From Streptomyces sp. NBC_01210 (GTDB lineage: Bacteria; Actinomycetota; Actinomycetes; Streptomycetales; Streptomycetaceae): DNA of 64,000 nucleotides. Positions 24,608 through 33,396 of this stretch are shown here, piece after piece. Numbering within the stretch: the stretch's first letter is position 1; every line of letters begins with the position of its first letter. The stretch spans positions 5,270,001 to 5,334,000 of the forward strand of contig NZ_CP108549.1 of the NCBI RefSeq assembly GCF_036010325.1. The letters are read 5' to 3'. The translations under genes were made by a program, and so were the position numbers. The notes beneath the pieces are model-generated. The model worked only from the letters and a program-made list of their open reading frames with translations. It did not search any database and was not told the DNA's origin.

Positions 24608-25233
24608 TCAATCAATGTCATCGACCTCACGGCCCGCACGATCCCGTACTCGGAGCTGCGGGCGAAGTGCTCGGTCGCCACCGGGATCGAGGATCCGTTC
24701 CTCACGGCGTACCGCGAGGGCGGCTTCTGTCGGTGCGGGTGAGCACGACGTACGCAGAGCGAGGGACCTACCCGCCGGGCCCTCGGGGCGGTGCCTGAAC
24801 GAGGCGATCGCGAACGTGGAGAGGACCACGACCAGCAGCACGCCGCCGACCTCGAGCACGCAGTCGGCGGCGAAGAGGCCCAGCAGTACAGAGCGGGCGC
24901 GGGCGCCGATGCGCAGATACGACGTCACCCACGCGACGGCGATCAGTGTCAGGCCGAAGAGACCCCGAAGGTGAAGGTCTTGCGCCAGGAGACCGGGCCG
25001 GTCCACGGGCCGCCGTCGACGAAGAAGACGCCCAGGTGGAAGAGGCCTGCCCCGATCAGGGCGGCGCCGGTGACGTAGCAGAGGCGCTCGACCGCGCGCG
25101 GCCGACGGCGCTTTTCGAGCAGGTGCTGGCGCCGGTGCTGGTCGAGCTGCTGCCTGAGCTGGTCCCCGAGCTGCTGCCTGAGCTGGTCCCGGAACCGGCG
25201 CCTGAGCCGGTGCCTGAGGTCTGCGCTGGTCAT
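24608..25233 (-). pseudogene. Frameshifted, internally deleted membrane protein gene
   Basis: From ATG 25233 the frame encodes a basic/Gln-rich N-terminus, then a membrane helix and FFVDGGPWTGPVSWRKTFTFG, but stops at 24949. The continuation LFGLTLIAVAWVTSYLRIG and GLFAADCVLEVGG is in a second frame that starts upstream of that point, so a frameshift lies near 24965. DCVLEV is then joined directly to a late hydrophobic strand (VVVLSTFAIASF), suggesting an internal deletion, and the tail to 24608 is not membrane-like. I recall intact proteins with this GPVSWRKP...LTLI signature in Streptomyces as multi-pass hypothetical proteins, but cannot name a function. Confidence 0.65.
25144..25191. repeat. 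24-bp tandem repeat
   Basis: Two nearly identical 24-base units starting GAGCTGCTGCCTGAG lie at 25144-25167 and 25168-25191, followed by degenerate copies to about 25225. On the minus strand they encode repeated D-Q-L-R-Q-Q-L near the start of the decayed membrane protein gene. Confidence 0.8.
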
Positions 25234-25502
25234 GGGGGAAGCATCCGCCCGGACGGGGTGCGACCGCATCGTCCGGGCGGAGACACCACCGGTACGTCCG
25301 CAGGAGTACCAGGTGGTACCAGGTCTGTGGAGTACCGGGGAATCAGCGGATCCGGCCACGGCGGCGACACTCCCCCGAGTGTGGCTGTCCACGCCGAGCA
25401 CCGGCGGGCCGGATCCGATGCATCGATCCAAACAGTCCTCTCCAACGGATCGCTAACATATGGCCAACAGTCATACCGGTGGCTTGAAAGTGGAGGATGC
25501 TG

Positions 25503-28352
25503 ATGCGGTTCGGCCTGCTGGGTCCGCCGGCAGTGCACGATGCCGCGGGCGAGCCGCACCCCCTCGGCAGCGCCAAACTCCGCGCCCTGCTCGCCGCGCT
25601 GCTGCTGCGGCCCAACCGGGTGGTCCCGGTGGACGAGTTGAAGGCGGCCCTGTGGGGCGACGAGCCGCCCGCCTCCGCCCATGCCTCCCTGCACAACCAT
25701 GTGACGCGGCTGCGCCGGCTGCTCGCCGAGGCAGACCGGCTGCGGGCCGTACCGCCCGGCTATCTGCTGCGGGTCGAGCCGGGCGAGCTGGACACGGACG
25801 TCTTCGAGGCACGCGTGCGCACCGCCCGTGCCGCGTACGCCGAGGGCGACTGGACCGCCGTGGCCGAGGCGGCCCTCGCGGGGCTCGCGCTGTGGCGCGG
25901 CAGCCCGCTGGCCGGTCTGTACGACCCTGACGAGGGCACCCCGGCACTTGTCCAGCGGCTGCGGGAGTCGCGGCTGCTGATGCTGGAGTGGCGGTACGAC
26001 GCCGAGATGCAGCTGGGCCGCTATGACGGGCTCGTACCCGAACTGGCCGCACTGGTCGCGGAGTTCCCGCTGCGGGAGGCCTTCCACCGGCAGCTGATAC
26101 TGGTCCTGCACCGTACGGGACGCCAGGCGGAGGCGCTCGCCGCCTACGGGTCGCTGCGCCGCAGGCTCGTGGAGGAGCTGGGCGTCGAACCGGGCCCGGC
26201 CGTCCAGGAGGCGCACCAGGAGGTGCTCCGTACACCCGCGGCGGCGGCCGAGCCACGGCCGCCGCGGCCCGCCCAGCTGCCGCCCGCGCCCGGCCACTTC
26301 ACCGGTCGCGACACGCTCGTCGCCGAGCTGAGCGCCGTCCTCACGCGTCGCGCCGGCAGCCCCGCCGTCGTCTCCGGTATGGCCGGAGTCGGCAAGTCCG
26401 CCCTCGCCGTGCATGTCGCCCACGCGCTGCGCGACGAATTCCCCGACGGGCAGCTGTACTTCAACCTGCACGGCGCCATCCCCGGCGTGGCCCCGCTCGA
26501 CCCCGGCCACGCACTCGCCGCGCTGCTGCGCGACCTCGGCGTCGACCCGCGGCAGATCCCCGACGACATGGACGCGGCATCGGCCCTGCTGCGCTCCACC
26601 CTCGCGCCGACCCGGACCCTGCTCGTGCTCGACGACGCGGCGTCCGCCGCGCAGGTGCGGCCGCTGCTGCCGGCCGGGAGCGGCTGCGCGGTCGTCGTCA
26701 CCAGCCGCTCCCCGCTGACCGCGCTCGACGGCGCTGCACGGTTCCCGCTCGCGCCGCTGTCGGCCGAGGACAGCGGGACGCTGCTGCGGGCCGTCTCAGG
26801 ACGCGGCCTCGACGAGGGTCTGGAGCGGCTCGTCGAGCGGTGCGGGCGGCTGCCGCTCGCACTGCGCGTCGTCGCCGCCCGCCTCGCCGCCCGCCGCGCG
26901 CTCACCGCCGATGTACTCGCCGGGCTGCTGGACGCCGAGGCGGGCCGGCTCGACCATCTCGAGTACGACGACCTGAGCGTGCGCGGTTCGCTCGCTGTCG
27001 CGCACGACGGCCTCGACCCGGACGCGGCGCTCGCGCTGCGCCGTCTCGGCGCGGTTGACCTGCCCGAGTACGGTGCGCCCGCCGTCGCCCGGCTGATGGA
27101 GACCGATGAACGGCGCGCGGCGGCCGCCCTGGACCGGCTCGTCGATGTGTCGCTCCTCGAGGAGGTCTCGTACGGCAGGTTCGTCCCGCACGACCTGGTA
27201 CGGGACTTCGCCCGCGAACTGGCAGAACGGGACGGCGACCGGCCGCAGACCACCGAGCGCGTGCTGCGCTGGTACGCCGAGTCCGCCCGCCAGACCGGTG
27301 TCGCGCTGCTCCCGTCCGGCCAGGAGGCCGAGCTGCGGCTGCCGCCGCCGATCGGCGACGCCGCACCGTTCGACACCGCCGAACAGGCCCTGGCCTGGGG
27401 AGACCTCGAACTGGCCAACCTGGTGGCGCTGACCGAGCGGTACGCGGCCGTGTCCCCGACAGCGCTGCTGCTCGTGCGGTCCTGCTTCATCTATCTCCAG
27501 CGCCGCGGCAGGCTTCAGGAACTGGCCGTTCTCGGCGAACTGGCCCTGGCAGCCGCCCGCGCGGCAGGCGACGCCGAGGCCGAGGCGCATGCTCTCACCG
27601 ACCTCGCGGGCAGGAACTTCCTCAGCGGCAGGCCCGAGCGTGCCCTCTCCCTGAACGAGCAGGCCGTCGCGATCTGGCGCACCCTCGGCGAGGACCGCCG
27701 CATCCAGCGCGGCCTCGGTAACCGCGGCATGCTGCTGGAGGGCCTTGGCCGGTACGAGGAGGCGGCCGGTGCGCTGGAGTCCGCGATCGAGTACGCCCGC
27801 AGGCTCGGCGACGATCACGGTGAAGCGGTCGTCCTCAGCCATCTGGGCAATCTGTACGAGCACACCGACGCCCGCGCAGCGATCGGCTACCACGAGCGCA
27901 GCCTGGCCGCCGGCGTACGGCTGGACAGCGAGATCCTGCGGCAGACCGCCCACTGCAATATCGGCTTCGCCCATCTCACCCTCGGCGAACCGGCCGAAGC
28001 CGCACGGCACTTCGACGAGTCGCTGGCCATCCTCGGCGACGACGGCGACTGGCACGGCCAGTCCCAGTCCCGCATCGGCCGGGTCCGTGCCCTGCGCGAA
28101 CTGGGCCGCGCCGAGGACGCCCACCGGGAGTGCGGGCTGCTGCTGGAACGGGCCGAGTCACGGGCGGACACGCATATGCAGGCGCTCGTCCACCATCAGC
28201 GTGGACTGCTGCTGCACGCGGAGGGCCGCGAGTGCGAGGCGCGAGAGCGGTGGCGCCGGGCCTTCACCGCGCTTCAGGCGCTGGACGGGGAGCATGCGCG
28301 GCTCCTGGAGGAGTTGCGGGAGCTGCTGGGCGACCGGTCCGTGCCCGCGTGA
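25503..28352 (+). CDS. AfsR-like SARP regulator with NB-ARC and TPR domains
   Basis: A 949-residue transcriptional regulator. The N-terminal OmpR-type winged helix (about 1-95) and BTAD domain (about 96-245, with AFHRQLILVLHRTGRQAEALAAY-like TPR helices) are followed by an NB-ARC ATPase with P-loop GMAGVGKS at 292-299 and LLVLDDA, then tetratricopeptide repeats to the C-terminus (GLGNRGMLLEGLGRYEEAAG and others). AfsR-type proteins bind direct repeats near the -35 of target promoters and switch on antibiotic genes. ATG 25503 has GTGGAGG at ideal spacing; ATG 25497 is too close. It is near the island but separated by a pseudogene, so whether it controls the island is open. Confidence 0.93.
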   Translation: MRFGLLGPPAVHDAAGEPHPLGSAKLRALLAALLLRPNRVVPVDELKAALWGDEPPASAHASLHNHVTRLRRLLAEADRLRAVPPGYLLRVEPGELDTDVFEARVRTARAAYAEGDWTAVAEAALAGLALWRGSPLAGLYDPDEGTPALVQRLRESRLLMLEWRYDAEMQLGRYDGLVPELAALVAEFPLREAFHRQLILVLHRTGRQAEALAAYGSLRRRLVEELGVEPGPAVQEAHQEVLRTPAAAAEPRPPRPAQLPPAPGHFTGRDTLVAELSAVLTRRAGSPAVVSGMAGVGKSALAVHVAHALRDEFPDGQLYFNLHGAIPGVAPLDPGHALAALLRDLGVDPRQIPDDMDAASALLRSTLAPTRTLLVLDDAASAAQVRPLLPAGSGCAVVVTSRSPLTALDGAARFPLAPLSAEDSGTLLRAVSGRGLDEGLERLVERCGRLPLALRVVAARLAARRALTADVLAGLLDAEAGRLDHLEYDDLSVRGSLAVAHDGLDPDAALALRRLGAVDLPEYGAPAVARLMETDERRAAAALDRLVDVSLLEEVSYGRFVPHDLVRDFARELAERDGDRPQTTERVLRWYAESARQTGVALLPSGQEAELRLPPPIGDAAPFDTAEQALAWGDLELANLVALTERYAAVSPTALLLVRSCFIYLQRRGRLQELAVLGELALAAARAAGDAEAEAHALTDLAGRNFLSGRPERALSLNEQAVAIWRTLGEDRRIQRGLGNRGMLLEGLGRYEEAAGALESAIEYARRLGDDHGEAVVLSHLGNLYEHTDARAAIGYHERSLAAGVRLDSEILRQTAHCNIGFAHLTLGEPAEAARHFDESLAILGDDGDWHGQSQSRIGRVRALRELGRAEDAHRECGLLLERAESRADTHMQALVHHQRGLLLHAEGRECEARERWRRAFTALQALDGEHARLLEELRELLGDRSVPA

Positions 28353-28412
28353 AACATTCCACGGAGGTCATCGCGTCAAGGGGGTGAAGGTCGGTCACGA
28401 GAACGGAGAGAC

Positions 28413-28922
28413 ATGAGACGGTCCCGCACGGACGACTTCAGGGAGTTCGCGGCCGGGCGCGCCAGTCACCTCTTCCGTTCAGCGTGCCTCCTGACCAGTG
28501 GTGACACTCATCTCGCCGAGGACCTTGTGCAGGAGACGCTGGGCCGGATGTACGCGCGGTGGGGGCGTATGTCGCGGATAGACAATCCGGCCGGTTACGC
28601 CCAGACCGTTCTTGTCCGCACCTTCCTCACCCATCAGCGGCGGCTCTCCGCCACGGAACGCCCCATCGGCGAAGTCCCCGACAGCGCTCTGCAATCCGGT
28701 GACGACCCGGCGCTGCGCATCGCGCTGCTCGGTGCGCTCGGGCGGCTCGCGCCCAAGGACCGGGCGGTGGTGGTGCTGCGGTACTGGGAGGATCGCAGCG
28801 TCGAGGAGACCGCCGCTGCCATGAAAGTCAGCTCTGCCGCCGTACGCACCAGAACGACGCGCGCGCTCGCGAAGCTCCGGGAGCAACTGGGTGGAAGTCT
28901 TGCCGAGTTCGCCGCCCACTAA
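28413..28922 (+). CDS. SigE-family ECF RNA polymerase sigma factor
   Basis: A 169-residue extracytoplasmic-function sigma factor. The sigma-2 region (about 10-80) includes HLAEDLVQETLGRMYARW, and the sigma-4 region (about 105-160) has RAVVVLRYWEDRSVEETAAAM with its helix-turn-helix. Small actinobacterial factors of this type usually respond to envelope stress. GGAGAGA precedes ATG 28413. The next gene, 41 bases on, encodes a single-pass membrane protein that is probably its regulator. Confidence 0.93.
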   Translation: MRRSRTDDFREFAAGRASHLFRSACLLTSGDTHLAEDLVQETLGRMYARWGRMSRIDNPAGYAQTVLVRTFLTHQRRLSATERPIGEVPDSALQSGDDPALRIALLGALGRLAPKDRAVVVLRYWEDRSVEETAAAMKVSSAAVRTRTTRALAKLREQLGGSLAEFAAH

Positions 28923-28963
28923 GGCTCTCTGTTCCCTTATCGACCCAGAAGTGGTGGTTCATC

Positions 28964-30154
28964 ATGCCCTTTGAAGACGAACTGGGCGATGCGCTGCGCC
29001 GTACCGGAGAGGCCTACCGGTCGGCGGGCGGCAGCGCTCTGGTGGACGGCGGCTTGGCCCGCGGCCGCCGCAGGCTCGCCCGCCGCCGTGTCTCCGCGGT
29101 GGCCGGAAGCGCGCTGACCGTGGCTGCCGTGGCCTCGACTGCGCTGTACCTGGGGGGATCGTTCGGCGGTGACACGGCGGACCGGGCCACCGACCCGGTG
29201 CCGCCGGCGGGCTCGGGGCACTTTCAGGTCACGGCCGACGAGATGAAGAACATCCTGCAGAACGGTATGGAAAGGGCGGGGATCGGCATCGTCCGTCCGA
29301 AGCTGCAGGGCAGCGGAAGCTCCGAAGCGGCCCAGGCCGCGACGTCGTCCATCGTCTTCGAGGACGGCTGGGGCGGTGCGACCGTGACGCTGTCGGTCCG
29401 CCGTGTCGAACCGGGGGACCCGAAGCTCAAGAAGCTGATCACGTGCCCGCCCCAGGAGGGATCACCGTATGAGGAGTGCACGGTGCAGCCCGGCAACAGG
29501 GCCGTGAAGGGGTACACCGATGCGGGCAAGGCGGGCGGCGTCAAGAAGTGGGCGGTCACGACGGTCTCGTCCAGCGGGTACCTCATCGAGCTCGCCACCA
29601 ACAATCTGAAGGGGGAGCAGGGGGAGTCGCCGGCCGGCCGCAATCCGCGGATGAACCCCGGCAAGTTGCGCCATCTCGCGCTGTTCGTGGAAGGCTCGTT
29701 CACCACGGCCGGTGAGCCGAACCCGTTCGGTGATGTGAAGCCGGGTTCCTCGGATGAACATGGCGACCTGCTGCCCATCCTCAAGTTCCTGCTGCCCAAG
29801 CGCCTCGAGGTTGTCTCCGAGGGAGTCGGCGGTGCCGACGGGCACGTCGTCGTGGTCGACAGGAACACCGGGGACCGCACCTACATCGAGGCGGTGCGGA
29901 CGGCCGGCGGGGAGGCCGTCTGGACGGAGACCCGCCCGGACGGTCTGAAGTTGGCCGCCGTGGAGAAGGCGGGCGCGCATCCGGGCGTCCTGCACCGGCA
30001 GGTCGACACCTTCCGGCCGAACGGTCTGACCATGCAGGTCTCCGCCTACAACGCCCCGACCCCCAACTCGCTCAAGAGCGGCAAAAAGCCCCTGATCACG
30101 ATGGCGGAACTGAAGGCCATCGCCACGGACCCGGTGTGGCTCGTGGCCCGCTAG
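28964..30154 (+). CDS. Membrane protein paired with the SigE-family sigma factor (putative anti-sigma)
   Basis: A 396-residue protein with a short basic cytoplasmic N-terminus (about 1-42, with GLARGRRRLARRR), one membrane helix at about 43-62, and a large extracytoplasmic part with no recognisable domain. This layout, directly after a SigE-family sigma factor, is standard in Streptomyces and usually taken to be the anti-sigma or signal-sensing partner, but there is no zinc-binding ZAS motif (HxxxCxxC). There is one Cys pair at about residues 156 and 167 (CPPQEGSPYEEC) that could form an extracellular disulfide. Confidence 0.75.
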   Translation: MPFEDELGDALRRTGEAYRSAGGSALVDGGLARGRRRLARRRVSAVAGSALTVAAVASTALYLGGSFGGDTADRATDPVPPAGSGHFQVTADEMKNILQNGMERAGIGIVRPKLQGSGSSEAAQAATSSIVFEDGWGGATVTLSVRRVEPGDPKLKKLITCPPQEGSPYEECTVQPGNRAVKGYTDAGKAGGVKKWAVTTVSSSGYLIELATNNLKGEQGESPAGRNPRMNPGKLRHLALFVEGSFTTAGEPNPFGDVKPGSSDEHGDLLPILKFLLPKRLEVVSEGVGGADGHVVVVDRNTGDRTYIEAVRTAGGEAVWTETRPDGLKLAAVEKAGAHPGVLHRQVDTFRPNGLTMQVSAYNAPTPNSLKSGKKPLITMAELKAIATDPVWLVAR

Positions 30155-30158
30155 CGGC

Positions 30159-30230
30159 AAGGTGCCTCAAGCCGCAGGGCACCTCTCAACCGTAAGGTGC
30201 CTCAAGCCACAAGCTCCCTCAAGCCACAAG
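30159..30230. repeat. Direct repeats and hairpin between convergent genes
   Basis: AAGGTGCCTCAAGCC appears at 30159 and 30194, with shorter copies (CTCAAGCCACAAG) at 30201-30213 and 30218-30230. AGGTGCC at 30160-30166 can pair with GGCACCT at 30178-30184. It lies between the convergent sigma-partner and polymerase genes, so it may act as a terminator that has expanded. Confidence 0.6.
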
Positions 30231-30235
30231 GTGCC

Positions 30236-31921
30236 TCACTTCGCATCCGCGTAGCACTGAACCACCGCCGTCGTGAACGGAAACCGCACCGGCGTCTCCC
30301 CGAAGGCGATCCGCCCGGCCAGCTCCCCGGCCGCCCGGATCGCCTTCGCGACGTCCTCCGCCTCCTCCGCCGGGCAGTGCACGATCACCTCGTCGTGCTG
30401 GAAGAACACCAGCTCGGCCCGTATCTCCGCAGTGGACTGCCGCAGCGCCGCCAGCATCAGCAGCGCCCAGTCCGCCGCGCTGCCCTGCACCACGAAGTTA
30501 CGGGTGAAGCGGCCCCGCGCCCGTGCGTTCGACGAGGCGTATCCAGGCGTGAACTCGCTTTCTGTGGATGGGAGTTCCTCGCTCGCCTGCGGGATCCCCG
30601 CCTCGTCGTCGTCGCCCGAGCCCGCCGCCCGCGGGCTGGTCCGGCCCAGCCAGGTCCGTACGAGCCGGCCCTCCTCGCCGGCCCGCGCCGCCTCGTCGAC
30701 GTATGCCACGGCCTTCGGGAATCTGCGCCGCAGCATGGCCAGGTTCTTCAGGCCGTCGCCCGACGTCTGGCCGTAGATCGCGCCGAGCAGCGCGACCTTG
30801 GCGTGGTCGCGGTCACCGGAGAACGCCCGGTGGGACAGGGCCGCGTACAGATCGCCCTCGTGTCCCGCCACATCCATCAGGCCCGGGTCGCGGGAGATCG
30901 CGGCCAGCACGCGCGGCTCCATCTGGTCGGCGTCCGCGACCACCAGCCGCCAGCCCTCGTCGGCGACCACTGCCCGCCGGATGACCTTCGGGATCTGAAG
31001 TGCCCCGCCGCCATTGGTCGTCCAGCGGCCCGAGACCGTGCCGCCGGGCAGATACTCGGGCCGGAACCGCCCGTCACGGACCCAGTCCTGGAGCCAGCCC
31101 CAGCCGTGCGCCGTCCAGATCCGGTACAGCTTCTTGTACTCGATCAGCGGCTTCACGGCCGGATGGTCGAGCTCCTCCAGCTCCCAGCGCCGTGTGGACT
31201 TCAGCTTGATCCCGGCCTGCGCGAACGCCTTCACCACATCCGCCGGCAGATCCGGTCGCACCCGACGGCCGAACGCGGCCGACACCTCGTCCGCGAGCTC
31301 CGCCAGCCGGCGCGGCTCGCCGCCGCCCGCGTACCGCTCGCCCAGCAGCTCGTGCAGCAGGGCCCGGTGCACGTCCGCCCGCCACGGCAGCCCCGAGCGG
31401 TTCATCTCGGCGGCCACCAGCATCCCGGCCGACTCGGCCGCGGTGAGCAGCCGCATCCGCCCCGGATGCTCGGCGGCATCGTGTCTTCGCTGCTGATCGG
31501 CGTAGACCTCGAGGAGAGCCTCCAGCGGAACGGACACGGGCTGCGGCTCGAAAAGCGAGGACTGTGAGCCCGGTTCGGCCGCGCGCTGCGGCGGATCGGG
31601 CGGTACGGGAGCGTTGCGCAGCCGCGCCCAGGCTGCCGCCGCCGAACGGGGCTCCCCGAGCCGGCCCTCGTGGCCGAGCAGGAGCAGCTCCGCGTCCTCG
31701 ATGTCGTAACACCGCTCGACCCGGACCCCGGCCGCCAGCAGCCGCGGATAGATCTCGGCGGTGGAGCGCCAGACCCACCTGCCGACCTCCGGCCGGGAGC
31801 GGACGGCCTCGACCAGGTCGGGCTCCTCCTGGACGTGCCCGGCGGGCAGACCGTCGGGGCCGAGGGCGACGAGCCGCGCCCCGTCACCCTCCGCCGCCGC
31901 CAGAGCCCATCGTTCGCTCAT
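30236..31921 (-). CDS. DNA polymerase I-like protein (family A polymerase)
   Basis: A 561-residue protein with a family A polymerase domain in its C-terminal two thirds: motif A in VVADADQMEPRVLA, motif B region with AIYGQTSG, and motif C in VFFQHDEVIVHC. The N-terminal 190 residues resemble the exonuclease-like region seen in actinobacterial proteins annotated as bifunctional 3'-5' exonuclease/DNA polymerase; the 5' nuclease of true Pol I is absent. ATG 31921 is preferred to TTG 31951. It probably acts in repair synthesis alongside the housekeeping polymerase. I recall S. coelicolor SCO3434 as the counterpart. Confidence 0.9.
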   Translation of the reverse strand: MSERWALAAAEGDGARLVALGPDGLPAGHVQEEPDLVEAVRSRPEVGRWVWRSTAEIYPRLLAAGVRVERCYDIEDAELLLLGHEGRLGEPRSAAAAWARLRNAPVPPDPPQRAAEPGSQSSLFEPQPVSVPLEALLEVYADQQRRHDAAEHPGRMRLLTAAESAGMLVAAEMNRSGLPWRADVHRALLHELLGERYAGGGEPRRLAELADEVSAAFGRRVRPDLPADVVKAFAQAGIKLKSTRRWELEELDHPAVKPLIEYKKLYRIWTAHGWGWLQDWVRDGRFRPEYLPGGTVSGRWTTNGGGALQIPKVIRRAVVADEGWRLVVADADQMEPRVLAAISRDPGLMDVAGHEGDLYAALSHRAFSGDRDHAKVALLGAIYGQTSGDGLKNLAMLRRRFPKAVAYVDEAARAGEEGRLVRTWLGRTSPRAAGSGDDDEAGIPQASEELPSTESEFTPGYASSNARARGRFTRNFVVQGSAADWALLMLAALRQSTAEIRAELVFFQHDEVIVHCPAEEAEDVAKAIRAAGELAGRIAFGETPVRFPFTTAVVQCYADAK

Positions 31922-32001
31922 GGATGCGAGTGTGGCAGCCGGGTCTGACAACGCAGCGGACCCGGCAACTCAGCGGACCCGACAACGCAGAGTGCGGAGT
32001 G

Positions 32002-33270
32002 TCAGGCCACCGCGTGGAAGACCGCCGACGCCTCGCCGCGCGACGCCACCCCCAGCTTGGTCAGGATGTTCGCGACGTGGAACTTCACCGTCGACTCACT
32101 GATGTGCAGCTCCTGCGCGATCAGGCGATTGCGGTGCCCGCGGGCCAGATGCGTCAGTACCTCCAGCTCCCGTGCCCCCAGCGAGGCGAGCGGATCGGCG
32201 CGCGGGGTCTCCGGCGCTCCGAGCGGGATCGTCGCCGTGACCGTGGTGCCCCAGCCCGGCACCGCGTCCACGTCCAGCCGCCCGCCCAGCGCTTCGAGCC
32301 GCTCGCCGACCCGGTGCGGGCCGAGCGTGCAGGTGGAGAGCTCGCCGGGGCCGTCGTCCCGTACCGTCGCGCGCAGCTCGTTCTCGGTGAGATGCCAGCC
32401 GACATGGATCCGGTTCACATCGTCCTGCTCGAGGACGGTCAGCAGCACCGCCCGTACGACCGCGCGCGCCGCGTGCGCGACATCGGCGGCCAGCGGCCGG
32501 CTGCTGTCGGGCGCGCCCAGCTCCAGTCGGACGGGGCTGTAGCGCAGCATCGGCCGCAGCGAGTCCGCGAGCCGGGCGAAGGCCTGCCCCGCGGGTTCCT
32601 CGGCGACCGCCTGGTCCCGTTCCGTCTCGGCGCGCAGTTCGACCAGCGCGGTGACGGCCAGCTCGACGGCTGTTGTGCGGGCGGCCGCGTCGTCCATACC
32701 CCGGCTGCGCAACACGCCGAGCAGCCCCGACAGCGCCGTCGCATGTGTCTCGGTCAGCTCGGCGATCACCCTGGCCCGCTCCCCGGCGGAGGCCCGCGAC
32801 TGGGCGAGCGTGCCCGGCGTGGCCTCGGTGGCGAGCCGGTCGCGATGGCTGGTCACCAGGTCCCACATGGCCTGTACGACGGCGGTGCCGGACGCGGCGA
32901 GGACGCTGTCCTCACTCCGTACGAGGACCAGCAGCGCCCCTCGCGGCGTCGCGTCGCTGGCCACCGCGAGCACCGGATGCTCGGCCCCGCCGATGCCGGC
33001 CGTGCCCTGCCAGGGCTGCCCGGCGGGCACCGAGGCGACCAGCGGATGCAGTTCGGCGGCGGTGATCCGGCCGGCCGGCGAACCGCTGTCGCCGTACGTC
33101 TTGAACGGCGAGTGCGCGCAGTTCGTCGACAGCTCGGCGGCGGCCGGATGCGGGACGATCGTGCCCAGGATCGCGGACAGCCGCGGCAGGATCTGGCCCA
33201 GCGGCTGCCGGATCACCTCGTAGGCGGCGGCCAGGGCGGGCGCGGCGGGCACGGATCCGGTGAGTTCCAT
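32002..33270 (-). CDS. LuxR-type regulator with a HATPase-like sensor region
   Basis: A 422-residue protein. The C-terminal 65 residues form a LuxR/FixJ helix-turn-helix (ARELEVLTHLARGHRN, then SESTVKFHVANILTKLGV). Before it is a HATPase_c-like segment (RATVRDDGPG and LEALGGRLDVDAVPGWGTTV), as in fused histidine-kinase-like regulators. There is no receiver domain. It is divergent from the oxidoreductase gene at 33397. The longer open frame upstream is an artefact of GC bias; ATG 33270 gives a protein-like N-terminus, though without a strong ribosome site. Confidence 0.88.
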   Translation of the reverse strand: MELTGSVPAAPALAAAYEVIRQPLGQILPRLSAILGTIVPHPAAAELSTNCAHSPFKTYGDSGSPAGRITAAELHPLVASVPAGQPWQGTAGIGGAEHPVLAVASDATPRGALLVLVRSEDSVLAASGTAVVQAMWDLVTSHRDRLATEATPGTLAQSRASAGERARVIAELTETHATALSGLLGVLRSRGMDDAAARTTAVELAVTALVELRAETERDQAVAEEPAGQAFARLADSLRPMLRYSPVRLELGAPDSSRPLAADVAHAARAVVRAVLLTVLEQDDVNRIHVGWHLTENELRATVRDDGPGELSTCTLGPHRVGERLEALGGRLDVDAVPGWGTTVTATIPLGAPETPRADPLASLGARELEVLTHLARGHRNRLIAQELHISESTVKFHVANILTKLGVASRGEASAVFHAVA

Positions 33271-33396
33271 GACGGCCAGCGTACGGCCGCGAGCGGCGCG
33301 GGCGGCTGTCCCTTCGGCCAGGTCGAACCGTCCGAAGGACTGGCCGGTCCTGGCCCGCCGGAGACCGAGGGTTGATCCCGGCGGAAGGAGCCAGAC

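Noticed and set aside
24601..24742. Plus-strand frame containing SELRAKCSVATGIEDPF as part of a real gene
   Set aside because: It may be the 3' remnant of a gene, but there is no start, no neighbouring homologous part and it overlaps the decayed membrane gene, so I could not support it.
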